Positions 50,231-61,442 of a stretch of DNA of 64,000 bases are shown one piece after another (position 1 is the first letter of the stretch; each line of letters begins with the position of its first letter). Position numbers and translations under genes: made by a program. Source of the DNA: Nocardioides sp. B-3 (GTDB taxonomy: Bacteria; Actinomycetota; Actinomycetes; Propionibacteriales; Nocardioidaceae); NCBI RefSeq assembly GCF_024703895.1, contig NZ_CP087968.1, positions 1,240,001-1,304,000 of the forward strand, given 5' to 3'. The notes beneath the pieces were generated by a model. The model ran no database searches and was not told the origin of the DNA. It was given only the letters and a program-made list of their open reading frames with translations.

Positions 50231-51043
50231 TTCACGTCCTCCTCGGTGCTGGCGGGGGCGCCGGACCTGCCCGAGGTCTCGGGCATCGCCGTCGGGTCCT
50301 GTCCCAGCTGGCGCTGGACCTCGTCGATGTCGTCGGCCGGGGCCGGACCCGAGCGGACGACGCCGCGAGCAGCGAGCACCCGCGAGATCGAGGACTCCGA
50401 CGCGGTGCCGTCGGGCAGCAGGGCCGGGGTGTCGACCGCGTTGTGGCGGGCATAGACACCGGGCGCGGCGAGCGGACCGAGGTGCAAGCCATGCTCGGCG
50501 TAGTCCTTCATCCGCTGCGCGGCCATGGAGGCCTGCGTCGCCTTGGGCTCGAGGCGCTCTCGGTGCGCGAGCACCATCGCACCGATCGCGGCCGTGATCA
50601 GCAGGGCGCTGGTGGCCTCGAAGGCGAAGACGTAGCGAGAGAACAAGATGTTGGCGAGCTGCTCGATGTTGCCGCCGGTGTTGGCCTTCTCGAGGCCGAC
50701 GGCCGTGCCGAGGGTGACCTGCGAAAGGCCGACCACGAGCACGAGTCCGAGGACGAGGCCGAAGATCGTGGCCAGCGCGCGCTGTCCCTTGATCGTCTCG
50801 ACCACCGAGTCGGACGCGTCGACGCCCACCAGCATCAGCACGAACAGGAAGAGCATCAGGATCGCGCCGGTGTAGACGATGATCTGGACCGCGAACAGGA
50901 ACGGCGCTTCCCGGGACGGCGTACAGGACGGCGAGGCTGATCATCACGACGGCCAGCAGCATCGCGGCGTGGACGGCCTTGCGGACGAACAGGATGCCGA
51001 GGGCGGCCGCCACCATGATCGGGGCGAGGATCCAGAAGGTCAC
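50227..51043 (-). CDS. nuoJ: NADH-quinone oxidoreductase subunit J (frameshifted)
   Basis: About 271 residues, five helices plus a long hydrophilic C-terminal tail typical of actinobacteria. [20 protein letters not shown], then after a change near 50912 [20 protein letters not shown] (the pi-bulge helix region) and LERLEP-type tail ([20 protein letters not shown]), ending [15 protein letters not shown] 51043 overlaps nuoI. Confidence 0.94.
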
Positions 51044-51580
51044 TTGCCGCCCCTCTCGGTCGGAGCCGGGGCAGCGTAGGTGCCGCGGTAGTAGTCACCC
51101 TCGTCGGCTCCGAGCCGCATCGGGTGCGGCGGCTGCTCCATGCCGGGCAGCAGCGGGGCGAGGAGGTCGGACTTCTCGTAGATGAGGTCGGCCCGGTTGT
51201 TGTCGGCCAGCTCGTATTCGTTCGTCATCGTCAGCGCGCGTCGGGCACGCCTCGATGCACAGGCCGCAGAGGATGCAGCGCAGGTAGTTGATCTGGTAGA
51301 CGCGGCCGTAACGCTCACCGGGGCTGAAGCGCTCGTCCTCCGTGTTGGAGCCGCCCTCGACGTAGATCGCGTCGGCCGGGCAGGCCCAGGCGCACAGCTC
51401 GCAGCCGATGCACTTCTCCAGCCCGTCGGGCCAGCGGTTGAGCTGGTGCCGGCCGTGGAAACGGGGCGCGGTGGGCATCTTCTCGAAGGGGTACTGCTCC
51501 GTCACGACCTTCTTGAACATCGTGCGGAACGTGACCCCGAACCCGGCGACCGGGTCCCAGAACCTCTTGGACTCAGCCAT
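51040..51580 (-). CDS. nuoI: NADH-quinone oxidoreductase subunit I (frameshifted)
   Basis: About 179 residues. Two 4Fe-4S motifs, [17 protein letters not shown] and [15 protein letters not shown], carrying clusters N6a and N6b between peripheral arm and quinone site. N-terminal [20 protein letters not shown]. One frame change near 51238; C-terminus [18 protein letters not shown] 51580 overlaps the nuoH stop. Confidence 0.95.
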
Positions 51581-52950
51581 CACTTCTCTCGGTCCGGCTT
51601 GGTGGTGCCGGTCACGGTGTTGCTTCGATCGGCGAAGGTCAGCGGGCGTGCGTCGCCACGGACCGCACCCCCGACGGGCATCGGCGGCGTCGGGAAGCCC
51701 CCGGCGAAGGCGTCGTGCTCGACGTCGGTCGGTGTCGTCACGGGCTCCTCGCCCTCGCTGTCGCCGAAGAAGAACAGCACGATGCACAGCGCGAGGAAGA
51801 CACCGGCGGCGGCCAGCAGGTAGGACCGGTCGAGGCCGCCGTCGAGGGTGACGACGCGGATCGTTGCGACGGCGATGATCCGGGCCAGCGCGATCGGGAT
51901 CAGCCGCTTCCAGCCGAACGCCATGAACTGGTCATGGCGCAGTCGCGGCAGCGAGCCGCGCAGCCAGATGAACATGAAGATGAAGACGAACATCTTGCCG
52001 AAGAACCACAGCAGCGGCCAGTAGCCCGAGTCGGCGCCCTCCCAGACTCGGATGATCGGCCACGGGGCGTGCCAGCCGCCGAAGAACAGGGTCGTCGCGA
52101 GCGCGGACACCGTCGCCATGTTGATGTATTCGGCGAGGAAGAACAGCGCGAACTTCAGGCTGGAGTATTCGGTGTGGAACCCGCCGACCAGCTCACCCTC
52201 GGCCTCGGGGAGGTCGAAGGGCGCGCGGTTGGTCTCGCCGACCATCGCGATCACGTAGATGATGAACGACGGCAGCAGGATCAGGGCGTACCACGTGGGC
52301 ACCGGGATGACGCCGAGCCAGTACTCCCGGCCGGGGTTCTGCGCGGCCACGATCTCGCTGGTCGACATCGAGCCGGCGTACAGGAAGACCGCGACGAGTG
52401 CGAGACCCATGGCGACCTCGTAGGAGATCATCTGCGCGCTCGAGCGCAGGCCGCCGAGCAGGCTGTACGTCGATCCGCTGGACCAGCCACCCGGGACGAT
52501 GCCGTAGATGCCGATCGAGGCGATCGCCATCACGAAGAGCACCGCGACCGGCATGTCGGTCAGCTGCAGCGGGGTGGTGCGGTCGGTGAACGGCAGCCCG
52601 ACCTCGGGACCGAAGGGGATGACCGCGAACGTCACGAAGGCCGGGACCGTGGCGATCACCGGCGCCAGCAGGAAGACCACCTTGTCGGCGGCCTTCGGGA
52701 TGATGTCCTCCTTGAGCGCGAGCTTCACACCGTCGGCCAGCGACTGCAGGAGGCCGAAGGGGCCGTGCACGTTGGGGCCGATGCGGTGCTGCATGCGCGC
52801 GACGACGCGGCGCTCGAACCAGATGTTGAACAGCGTCAACAGGACCAGCACCACGAAGATCAGGACGGCCTTGATCAGGATCAGCCACCACGGGTCCCGG
52901 CCGAAGGCGGACAGGTCGTCCGCCACCAGACCGATGATCTGAGCGCTCAT
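51580..52950 (-). CDS. nuoH: NADH-quinone oxidoreductase subunit H
   Basis: 456 residues, intact, eight helices; forms the quinone-binding channel with NuoB and NuoD. Seen: [101 protein letters not shown]-terminal tail of about 60 hydrophilic residues is longer than in proteobacteria, as usual in actinobacteria. One of the few long genes here without a frameshift. Confidence 0.97.
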   Translation of the reverse strand: MSAQIIGLVADDLSAFGRDPWWLILIKAVLIFVVLVLLTLFNIWFERRVVARMQHRIGPNVHGPFGLLQSLADGVKLALKEDIIPKAADKVVFLLAPVIATVPAFVTFAVIPFGPEVGLPFTDRTTPLQLTDMPVAVLFVMAIASIGIYGIVPGGWSSGSTYSLLGGLRSSAQMISYEVAMGLALVAVFLYAGSMSTSEIVAAQNPGREYWLGVIPVPTWYALILLPSFIIYVIAMVGETNRAPFDLPEAEGELVGGFHTEYSSLKFALFFLAEYINMATVSALATTLFFGGWHAPWPIIRVWEGADSGYWPLLWFFGKMFVFIFMFIWLRGSLPRLRHDQFMAFGWKRLIPIALARIIAVATIRVVTLDGGLDRSYLLAAAGVFLALCIVLFFFGDSEGEEPVTTPTDVEHDAFAGGFPTPPMPVGGAVRGDARPLTFADRSNTVTGTTKPDREK

Positions 52951-55357
52951 CACTTGGCTCCCTTCAGGGTGACGGAGCCACCGGGCGACGCGAGGCCGGC
53001 GAGCACACCGCGGCCGAATGAGTTGGCCGGCACCCACACGACACCGTCGGGCATCTCGGCGACCTCGACCGGCAGCGTGACCGAGCCCCGGTCACCGGTG
53101 AGGACCGCGGTGGCCGCGCCGTCGTGCATGCCGAAGAGGGCGTCGTAGGCCGCCCGGTTGATCCGGGCGACGGCCGGTCGGGCCGTGGCCGCGAGGTTGG
53201 CGTCACCGTCCTGCAGGGAGCCGCGGTCGAGCAGCAGCTTCCCGGGTGGACAGCGCCAGCGCACCTGCCTTCGGCTTGGGCCTCTTGGGCTCCTTGCCGA
53301 GCTTGAGCGCCGGGCGGACGCCGTCCCACGGGCCCATCGCCTCCATCTCGGCGCGCACCTCGTGCACCGTGCGGAAGCCGAGTGCAGTCCCCTGACCCAG
53401 TGCGGCGAGCTCGTCGGCGATGCCGACGAGGATGCGCAGGTCGGGCAGCGAGCCGGGGTTGGCGAACACCGCCTCGAAGGGACGCGGGCGGCCCTCCCGG
53501 GTGACGAAGGTGCCGGCCTTGTCGGCGACCGGGGCGACCGGCAGCACGACGTCGGCGCTGGCGGCGACGTCGGTCAGTCGCTGCTCGAGGCTGACCACGA
53601 ACTGGGCGGCCTCGATGGCCGCGCGGGTGGCGGCCGGGTCGCTGGTGTCGTCGGGGTCCACGCCGCCGATGACCCGGGCCGGCGAGGTCACCCTTGACGA
53701 GCGCGGCGACGATGGCGTCGCCGTCTCGTCCGGCCTTGTCTGGCAGCGAGTCCACGCCCCGGGCAGTGGCGGCATCGACGCGAGCAGATGCGTCGGAAGC
53801 GGGACGACCGCCGGGCAGCAGGGTGGGCAGGCAGCCCGCCTCGACCGCACCGCGGTCACCGGCGCGACGCGGCACCCGGGCCAGTCGAGCACCAGTCGTC
53901 TTCGCGAGCTCGACCGCGGCGATCAGCGCGCCGTGGCTCTGGGCGAGGCGCTCCCCGACCGGGATCACGCCGCCCGCGTCGAGCGCGGTGACGCCGTCGC
54001 TGGCCAGCGCGGCCGGGGCGTCGGCCTCCGTGCCGGGCGCGGTCGGGATCACGCGACCGTTCATCTTGAGCAGCCCGCGCGTGGCGTACGGCGCCAGCGC
54101 CACGATCTTCGTCTTGCCCTTCGACGCCTTGCGGAGCCGGAGGAAGATGGTCGCCGCCTCGTCCTCGGGCTCCGGGCCGGCGAGCACGACGACGGAGGCG
54201 GTCTCGAGGTCGGCGTACGACACGTCACCGGACAGGGCGACGACCGAGGCCGGGAAGTCGGCCTCCTCGGCGCTGTGCGGGCGGGCGCGGAAGTCGATGT
54301 CGTTGGTGCCGAGCGCGACCCGGGCGAACTTGGCGTAGGCGTAGGCGTCCTCGGCGGTCACGCGACCACCGGTGAGCACTGCGCTGGGACCGGCCGTCTG
54401 CAGGCCGCGAGCCGCGACCGTGAAGGCCTCGGGCCACGACGCGGGACGCAGCTGGCCGTCCTCGTCGCGCACCATCGGGTGCGTGATCCGGTCGTCCCGG
54501 CGGGCGTAGTGGAAGGCGAAGCGGTCCTTGTCGCTGATCCACTCCTCGTTGACCTCGGGGTCGTTGCCGGCGAGGCGACGCATGACCTTGCCGCGACGGT
54601 GGTCGACGCGGATCGCGGCACCACAGGAGTCGTGCTCCGCGACACCCGGCGTGGACACGAGGTCGAAGGGGCGCGAGCGGAAGCGGTATTCGGCACTCGT
54701 CAGCGCGCCGACCGGGCAGATCTGGATCGTGTTGCCGGAGAAGTAGGACAGGAACGGCGCACCGTCGGCGATGCCGACCTGCTGCTGGGCGCCACGCTCG
54801 ACCATCTCGATGAACGGGTCACCGGCGATCTCGTCGGTGAAACGGGTGCAGCGCTGGCAGACGATGCAGCGCTCGCGGTCGAGCAGGATCTGGGCCGAGA
54901 GGTTGATCGGCTTGGGGAAGGTGCGCTTGACGCCCTCGAACCGGCTCTCCCCGCGGCCGTTGGACATCGCCCGGTTCTGCAGGGGGCACTCGCCGCCCTT
55001 GTCGCAGACCGGACAGTCGAGCGGGTGGTTGATGAGCAGGAACTCCATCACGCCCTGCTGCGCCTTGTCGGCGACCTTGCTCGTCACCTGCGTCTCGACG
55101 ACCATGCCCTCGGCGACCGGCAACGTGCAGGAGGCCTGCGGCTTGGGGATCGGCTTGCCGTTGCCGGCGTCGGGGATGTCGACCGGGCACTGGCGGCAGG
55201 CGCCCACGGGCGCGAGCAGCGGGTGGTCGCAGAACCGCGGCACCTGCACGCCCACCTGCTCGGCGGCGCGGATGACCGGGGTGTTGGGCGGGACGCTGAC
55301 ACGGACACCGTCGATGGTGACGGTGACCGGGGCGGTCTTCTCCGGGGTCGTCGTCAT
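52950..55357 (-). CDS. nuoG: NADH-quinone oxidoreductase subunit G (frameshifted)
   Basis: About 802 residues. N-terminal 2Fe-2[21 protein letters not shown]; HxxxC and 4Fe-4S ligands in [40 protein letters not shown]; then the molybdopterin-fold domain starting [20 protein letters not shown]. Frame changes near 53690 and 53248. C-terminus [16 protein letters not shown] 55357 overlaps nuoF. Confidence 0.95.
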
Positions 55358-56667
55358 GCGTTCGCTCCGGTGGTCGCGAAGGTGGTCGAGGCATTCGGGT
55401 CGAACGGGCAGCCGCCGTGGCGCAGGTGCGCGAGGTACTCCTCGCGGAAGTACTTGATCGAGCTCGAGATCGGGCTGGTCGCGCCGTCACCGAGGGCGCA
55501 GAACGATCGGCCCGGGATGTTGTCGCACTGGTCGAGGAGCAGGTCGAGATCGCTCTCGCTGCCCTGCCCCTTCTCCAGCCGGGCCGGGGTCTGCACCAGC
55601 CACCACGTGCCCTCGCGGCACGGGGTGCACTTGCCGCAGGACTCGTGCTTGTAGAACTCGGTCCAGCGCAGCACCGCCCGCAGCACGCACGTGGTCTCGT
55701 CGAAGAGCTGGAGTGCGCGGGTGCCGAGCATGGATCCGGCCGCCCCGACGCCTTCGAAGTCGAGGGGTACGTCGAGGTGATCGTTGGTCAGGAGCGGGGT
55801 GCTCGAGCCACCGGGGGTCCAGAACTTGAGCTCGTGGCCCTCGCGCATGCCACCGGCCGGGTCGATCAGCTGGCGCAGCGTGATGCCGAGCGGAGCTTCG
55901 TACTGACCCGGCTCTGGTGACGTGGCCCGAGAGGCTGAAGATGCCGTAGCCCTTGGACTTCTCGGTCCCCATCGAGGCGAACCAGCTTGCGCCGTGCTCG
56001 ATGATGCTCGGCACGGACGCGATGGACTCGACGTTGTTGATGACGGTCGGGCTGGCGTAGAGCCCGGCGACCGCGGGGAACGGCGGGCGCAGGCGCGGCT
56101 GGCCGCGTCGACCCTCGAGGCCCTCGAGCAGCGCGGTCTCCTCGCCACAGATGTAGGCCCCGGCGCCGGCGTGCACGACGACGTCGAGGTCGTAGCCCGA
56201 GCCGTGGATGTTCTTGCCGAGGTGGCCGGCGAGGTAGGCCTCTGGGACCGCGCGCTGCAGCCGACGGATGACGTGCAGGACCTCGCCGCGGACGTAGATG
56301 AACGCGTGGTTGGCGCGGATCGCGAAGGAGCTGATGATGACGCCCTCGACCAGCGTGTGCGGGCTGGCCATCATGAGCGGGATGTCCTTGCAGGTGCCCG
56401 GCTCCGACTCGTCGGCGTTGACCACGAGGTACTTCGGCTTCGGGTTGTCCTGCAGGGATGAATCCCCACTTCATGCCGGTGGGGAAGCCGGCGCCGCCAC
56501 GGCCGCGCAGGCCGGAGTCCTTGACCGCGGTGATGATGTCGTCGGGCGCCATGGTGAGCGCCTTCTTCAGCGCGGCGTAGCCACCCTGCTGCTCGTAGGC
56601 AGCCAGCGTCCGAGCGCGGTCCCGGGTCCCAGTTGTCGGTGAGGACCGGGGTCAGTACGTCGGTCAC
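55354..56667 (-). CDS. nuoF: NADH-quinone oxidoreductase subunit F (frameshifted)
   Basis: About 437 residues; binds NADH, FMN and cluster N3. Seen: [80 protein letters not shown], and the cluster motif [15 protein letters not shown] with the fourth Cys in [10 protein letters not shown]. Frame changes near 56620, 56458 and 55915. GTG 56667 overlaps nuoE. Confidence 0.95.
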
Positions 56668-57385
56668 TTCTCGTCACCCTTCGCGTCGGCCGCGGGCAGC
56701 TCGGCCCGGGTCGGGGCCGTCCAGCCCTTCTCCCGCGCGATCTTGAGACCGACGAGCGACGCCGGCCCGGCGGTCGGGCCCTCGTCGGCGAGGTCGTCGG
56801 GGAAGCCGGCGAGCACGCGCTCGGCCTGCTTCCGGTGCACAGCCCGGGGCCGCGCGTGGAGTGGACGTCCTTGCCGGCGCGCAGGTCGTCGACTGCCCGG
56901 ACCGCCGAGTCGGGGGTCTGGTTGTCCATGAACTCCCAGTTGACCATCATCACCGGGGCGTAGTCGCAGGCCGCGTTGCACTCGATGTGCTCGAGGGTGA
57001 CTGCGTTTGGATATTCGGCCGTCTGCTCTGTTGTTTCGTCGTTGCCGACGTCGAGGTGCTCCTTGAGCCGATCGAAGATCAGGTCGCCGCCCATCACCGC
57101 GCACAGCGTGTTGGTGCAGACACCGACGAGGTAGTCGCCGACGGGCTTGCGCTTGTACATCGTGTAGAACGTCGCGACGCCGCTGACCTCGGCGGCCGAG
57201 ATGTCGAGCACCTCGGCGCAGGCCGCGATCCCCTCGGGCGTCACGCGCCCCTCGACCGACTGCACGAGGTGCAGCATCGGGAGCAGGCCCGAGCGTGCCT
57301 CGGGGTAGCGGGCGGCGATGGCCCGCAGCTCGGCGTACGTCTCGGGCGTCAGTGCCGTGTCGTTCTCGGTGAACTTGGCAGTCAT
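56664..57385 (-). CDS. nuoE: NADH-quinone oxidoreductase subunit E (frameshifted)
   Basis: About 240 residues, thioredoxin-like 2Fe-2S protein (N1a). Helical N-terminus with [20 protein letters not shown], then [20 protein letters not shown], ligands in [12 protein letters not shown] and [20 protein letters not shown] (four Cys). One change near 56840; C-terminal extension [20 protein letters not shown] and on to DAKGDEK. ATG 57385 overlaps nuoD. Confidence 0.95.
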
Positions 57386-58731
57386 CGGTCGACACCTCCC
57401 ATCACGGGGTCGATGGAGGCGATGGCGACGATGACGTCGGCGACCATGCCGCCCTCGCTCATCACGCTCGTGGCCCGGAGGTTGGTGAAGGACGGATCGC
57501 GGAAGTGCGCGCGGAACGGGCGCGTGCCGCCGTCGGAGACCACGTGCGCGCCGAGCTCGCCGCGCGGCGACTCGATCGGGACGTAGGCCCGGCCCGGCGG
57601 GACCCGGAAGCCCTCGGTGACGAGCTTGAAGTGGTGGATCAGCGCTTCCATCGACTCACCCATGATGTGGCGGATGTGGTCGAGGGAGTTGCCCATGCCG
57701 TCGGAGCCGATCGCGAGCTGGCTGGGCCGGGCGATCTTCTTGTCGGCGACCATGACCGGTGCGCCCTCGAGGTTGGCGAGCCGGTCGGCCGCCTGCTCCA
57801 CGATCTTGAGCGACTCGCTCATCTCGTTGAGCCGGATGCGGAAGCGGCCGTAGGCGTCGGCCGTGTCCCGGGTCTGGACCTCGAAGTCGTAGTCCTCGTA
57901 GCCGGAGTAGGGCTGCGTCTTGCGCAGGTCCCGAGGCGTAGCCGGTCGCGCGCAGCGGCGGGCCGGACAGGCCGAGCGCCGGGCAGCCGGCGAGGTCGAG
58001 GTGGCCGACGTTCTCCGGGCGGGCCTTGAAGATCGGGTTGGCGTTGCACAGGGCGGCGTATTCCGGGAGCCGCTTCTTCATCAGCGCGATGAAGTCACGG
58101 ATCTCGTCGAGCGCGCCGGGCGGCAGGTCCCGGGCGACACCGCCGGGACGGATGAACGCGTGGTTCATGCGCAGGCCGGTGATCAGCTCGAAGAGGTCGA
58201 GCACCAGCTCGCGCTCGCGGAAGCCGATCGTCATCACGGTCAGGGCGCCGATCTCCATGCCGCCGGTCGCGATGCAGACCGTGGGAGGAGATGCGGTTGA
58301 GCTCCATCAGGAGGACGCGCATGACCTGCGCCTTCTCCGGGATGTCGTCCTCGATGTCGAGGAGGCGCTCGACGCCGAGGGAGTAGGTCGCCTCGTTGAA
58401 GAACGGGGAGAGGTAGTCCATCCGCGTGCAGAACGTGACGCCCTGCACCCGGGAGCGGTATTCCATGTTCTTCTCGATGCCGGTGTGGAGGTAGCCGATG
58501 CCGCAGCGGGCCTCGGTGACCGTCTCACCATCGAGCTCGAGGATCAGGCGCAGCACGCCGTGCGTCGACGGGTGCTGCGGTCCCATGTTGACCACGACCC
58601 GCTCCTCGGCGGAGTCGCCGAGTCCCCGGGGTGATGGAGTCCCAGTCCCGGCCGGTGACCGTGAAGACCGTGCCCCGGCTGGTCTCGCTCGGGTCGGCGT
58701 ACAGGTCCTGCTGGCTGTCTGTGGTGCCCAT
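57382..58731 (-). CDS. nuoD: NADH-quinone oxidoreductase subunit D (frameshifted)
   Basis: About 449 residues; quinone-site subunit. Seen: [120 protein letters not shown]. Frame changes near 58628, 58285 and 57933. ATG 58731 follows nuoC directly. Confidence 0.95.
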
Positions 58732-59442
58732 TAGTTGTAGGACCTCCGCTGGTCGGGGGGCGCGATGGTGGCGCCCTTGTACTCCACGGGGATGCCGCCC
58801 AAGGGGTAGTCCTTGCGCTGCAGGGTGGCCCGGCCAGTCGTCGGGCATCAGGATGCGGGTCATGGCCGGGTGTCCGTCGAACTGGATGCCGAACATGTCC
58901 CGGGTCTCGCGCTCGTGCCAGTCGTTGGTCGGGTAGATGCTGACCGGGCTGGGGATGTGCGGGTCGGCGTCGGGGCAGGTGACCTCGAGCCGGATGCGAC
59001 GGTTGTGGGTCATCGAGAGCAGGTGATAGACCGCGTGCAGCTCCCGCCCGGTGTCGTCGGGGTAGTGGACGCCACTGACGCCGGCACAGAACTCGAAGCG
59101 GAGGTCCTCGTCGTCGCGCAGCATCTGCGCGACGAAGGCGAGGTCCTCGCGGCGGACGTGGAAGGTGATCTCGCCACGGTGGACGACGACGCGCTCGATC
59201 GCGGCGTCGAGGTCGGTCGACCTGAGGCGGGCCTCGAGGGCGTCGGCGACCTCGTCGAACCAGCCGCCGAAGGGGCGCTGGGAGTCACCGGGGTAGACCG
59301 TGGGGGTGACGAGACCGCCATACCCCGAGGTGTCGCCGGTGCCCTTGACGCCGAACATGCCCCGGCGGGTGCCGACGGCACGCTTGATCTCCCGGTCGCC
59401 GGCGACCGGGTCGGTCGAGGGGTCCCGGGTGTTGTCGGTCAT
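58732..59442 (-). CDS. nuoC: NADH-quinone oxidoreductase subunit C (frameshifted)
   Basis: About 236 residues. [60 protein letters not shown] (family signature), [16 protein letters not shown]; after the change near 58835 [20 protein letters not shown] and the end RRSYN. ATG 59442 overlaps the nuoB stop. Confidence 0.95.
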
Positions 59443-59994
59443 CGGAGAAGGCCTCGCATCTGGGAGGTCGGCAGCGCCTTCAGGGCGTTGGACTCCTGCA
59501 GCTCGATCTCGGCGAGCCGGTTGACGCCGAGCTTGGTCGACTGGACCCGGTCGTGCAGCTTGAGGATTGCGTCGATCAGCATCTCCGGGCGGGGCGGGCA
59601 GCCGGGGAGGTACATGTCGACGGGCACGATGTGGTCGACGCCCTGCACGACGGCGTAGTTGTTGAACATGCCGCCACTGGACGCGCAGACGCCCATGGCG
59701 AGCACCCACTTCGGGTCGGGCATCTGGTCGTAGATCTGGCGCAGGACGGGAGCCATCTTGTTGCTCACGCGACCGGCGACGATCATCAGGTCGGCCTTGG
59801 CGCGGGCTGGCACGGAAGACCTCCATGCCGAAGCGGGCGAGGTCGTACTTCGGACCACCCGTCGTCATCATCTCGATCGCGCAGCAGGCCAGGCCGAAGG
59901 TGGCCGGCCAGAAGGACGCCTTGCGCATGTAGCCGGCAACACCTTCGACGGTCGTCAGGAGGACGCCGGACGGCAGCTTCTCTTCAATACCCAT
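59439..59994 (-). CDS. nuoB: NADH-quinone oxidoreductase subunit B (frameshifted)
   Basis: About 184 residues, holds cluster N2. [20 protein letters not shown] (vicinal Cys pair), then after a change near 59810 [40 protein letters not shown] and [20 protein letters not shown] with the remaining two Cys. ATG 59994 lies 5 bp after nuoA. Confidence 0.95.
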
Positions 59995-59999
59995 GTGAT

Positions 60000-60359
60000 T
60001 CAGTCCCAATCCAGTCCGCCGCGACGCCACACATAGGCGTAGGCGACGAAGACAGTGGCGATGAAGATGACCATCTCGACGAGGCCGAAGAAGCGCATCG
60101 CGTCGAAGTGCACGGCCCACGGGTAGAGGAAGATGATCTCGATGTCGAAGATGATGAACATCATCGCGGTGATGTAGTACTTCACCGGGATGCGGCCGCC
60201 GCCGATCGGCTGTGGAGTGGGCTCGATGCCGCACTCGTAGGAGTCGAGCTTGGCCCGGTTGTATCGCTTCGGACCCACGGAGGCGCTCATGACCACCGAG
60301 CCCACCGCAAAGGCCGCAGCAATGAGGGCCAGCACCAGCACCGGGGTGTAGAGCTCCAT
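60000..60359 (-). CDS. nuoA: NADH-quinone oxidoreductase subunit A
   Basis: 119 residues, intact, three helices. [40 protein letters not shown] (conserved loop with the accessible Cys), [20 protein letters not shown] with conserved Asp/Glu, ending WRRGGLDWD. First gene of the 14-gene nuoA-N operon. Confidence 0.97.
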   Translation of the reverse strand: MELYTPVLVLALIAAAFAVGSVVMSASVGPKRYNRAKLDSYECGIEPTPQPIGGGRIPVKYYITAMMFIIFDIEIIFLYPWAVHFDAMRFFGLVEMVIFIATVFVAYAYVWRRGGLDWD

Positions 60360-60746
60360 GCCTGACGTTCCCTTCCCTCTCGCTTTGCCCCCACTTCGTG
60401 ACTTTGTGAATGAGTTCACGAGTGGCGCAGGGCACAGTCTAGGGGCCGACGTGCCGTGCGTCACGTCGGGGGTGGGAGGGGCCAAAACGGCCCCTCACCT
60501 GCGGATTTAACGCACTTCCGCGTTGCCTAAATGGATGGCTTTCGGGTGCCGGCCAACGGCCGATCAGCGCAGTCGCACTCGATCCGTGTCCGCCGACCGC
60601 GCCGGGGTCGCGGAGGGCGGCGTGACGATCCGGACGGTGTGGACGCTGCCCCGGGTCGGCGCCCCACGAGCCGCCCACCCCATCGGCCGTGCCGCTCGCC
60701 TGCTCTTCCCTTTACAGATAACCACCGGAAGAGGCAATATTCTGTT
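60360..60746. other. Divergent promoter region between nuoA and the HTH gene
   Basis: 387 bp without a recognised gene. It holds the Crp-like site at 60405-60420 near nuoA. At the other end AT-rich sequence (CTTTACAGATAACC, CAATATTCTGTT) directly precedes the HTH gene and likely contains its promoter. Open frames here show no coding character. Confidence 0.5.
60405..60420. promoter_or_regulatory. Crp/GlxR-like site upstream of nuoA
   Basis: TGTGAATGAGTTCACG matches the TGTGA-N6-TCACA form with one mismatch, 46 bp before the nuoA start. A cAMP-responsive Crp/GlxR-type regulator is common in actinobacteria; none is visible in the window. Confidence 0.45.
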
Positions 60747-61434
60747 ATGACAACCAAGGGCGACTTTCTGACGACCCAAGAGGTATCCGACCTCTTGGGC
60801 GTTGAGGCGCGCCGTGGTTCGCGTCCTTGCCGAGACAGGATCTATCACCCGCGTGGCCCGCGGGATCTTCGACCGCACATCGGTGGAGCGCTACCGCGTC
60901 GGGCGCGGCTCGGGTCGGACCCGGACCCGGGCGGAGCACACTGCTTGGGGAGCAATCGCCATCCTCTCGAATGCGGCACCGCTGGGACTCGGCGATGTCC
61001 AGACGTACCGAGTCCGCGCCACTCTGCGCGAGATCATCGAGCCGACCGAGCTGGCGATCCGCCTGCGCGACCGCGCGACGGTCACTACATGGTCCGGCCA
61101 TCGCTCCGTCATCACGCGCGTCCACGAGGAGCTCGTCGTCCCCGGTCGCCAGCGGCTTGGGCTCATCGAGGACGACGCCATCGTCGACGGCTACATCCAC
61201 ACAGACCGGATCGCAAACCTCGTACGCCGCTTCCGGCTAGTAGAGGACACCACCGGATCCATCACCCTGCGCTACACCGGCATGGACATCGGCTTCGTCA
61301 AGTACCTAGCGGCGTTCAACAGGACGCTCGCGGCCGTCGACGCCGCCACCTCCCTCGACCCGCGGGAACGCGCTGTGGGAGAGCAGACCTTGGCTAGCCG
61401 GCTGGAGCTGTTCCGTGAGAATGACAGGCTCTGA
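60747..61434 (+). CDS. HTH protein, likely antitoxin of an HTH/nucleotidyltransferase pair (frameshifted)
   Basis: About 228 residues. N-terminal HTH_17/MerR-like: MTTKGDFLTTQEVSDLLGVE; after a change near 60812, VVRVLAETGSITRVARGIFD and RTSVERYRVGRGSGRTRTRA complete the wing. Then a mixed domain: WGAIAILSNAAPLGLGDVQT, YRVRATLREIIEPTELAIRL, RHVHEEL-type strand VHEELVVPGRQRLGLIEDDA, and a helical end. The next gene, 8 bp on, is a nucleotidyltransferase; HTH plus NTase is the layout of AbiE and MenAT systems, with the first protein as antitoxin/repressor. RBS GGAAGAGG before ATG 60747. Not clearly an AbiEi fold, so the name is contextual. Confidence 0.6.
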
Positions 61435-61442
61435 GCACCCGG

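Noticed and set aside
58525..60435. Long frame joining nuoA, nuoB, nuoC and nuoD segments
   Set aside because: Product of frame changes at 59810, 58835 and 58628; each gene has its own start, stop and family motifs.
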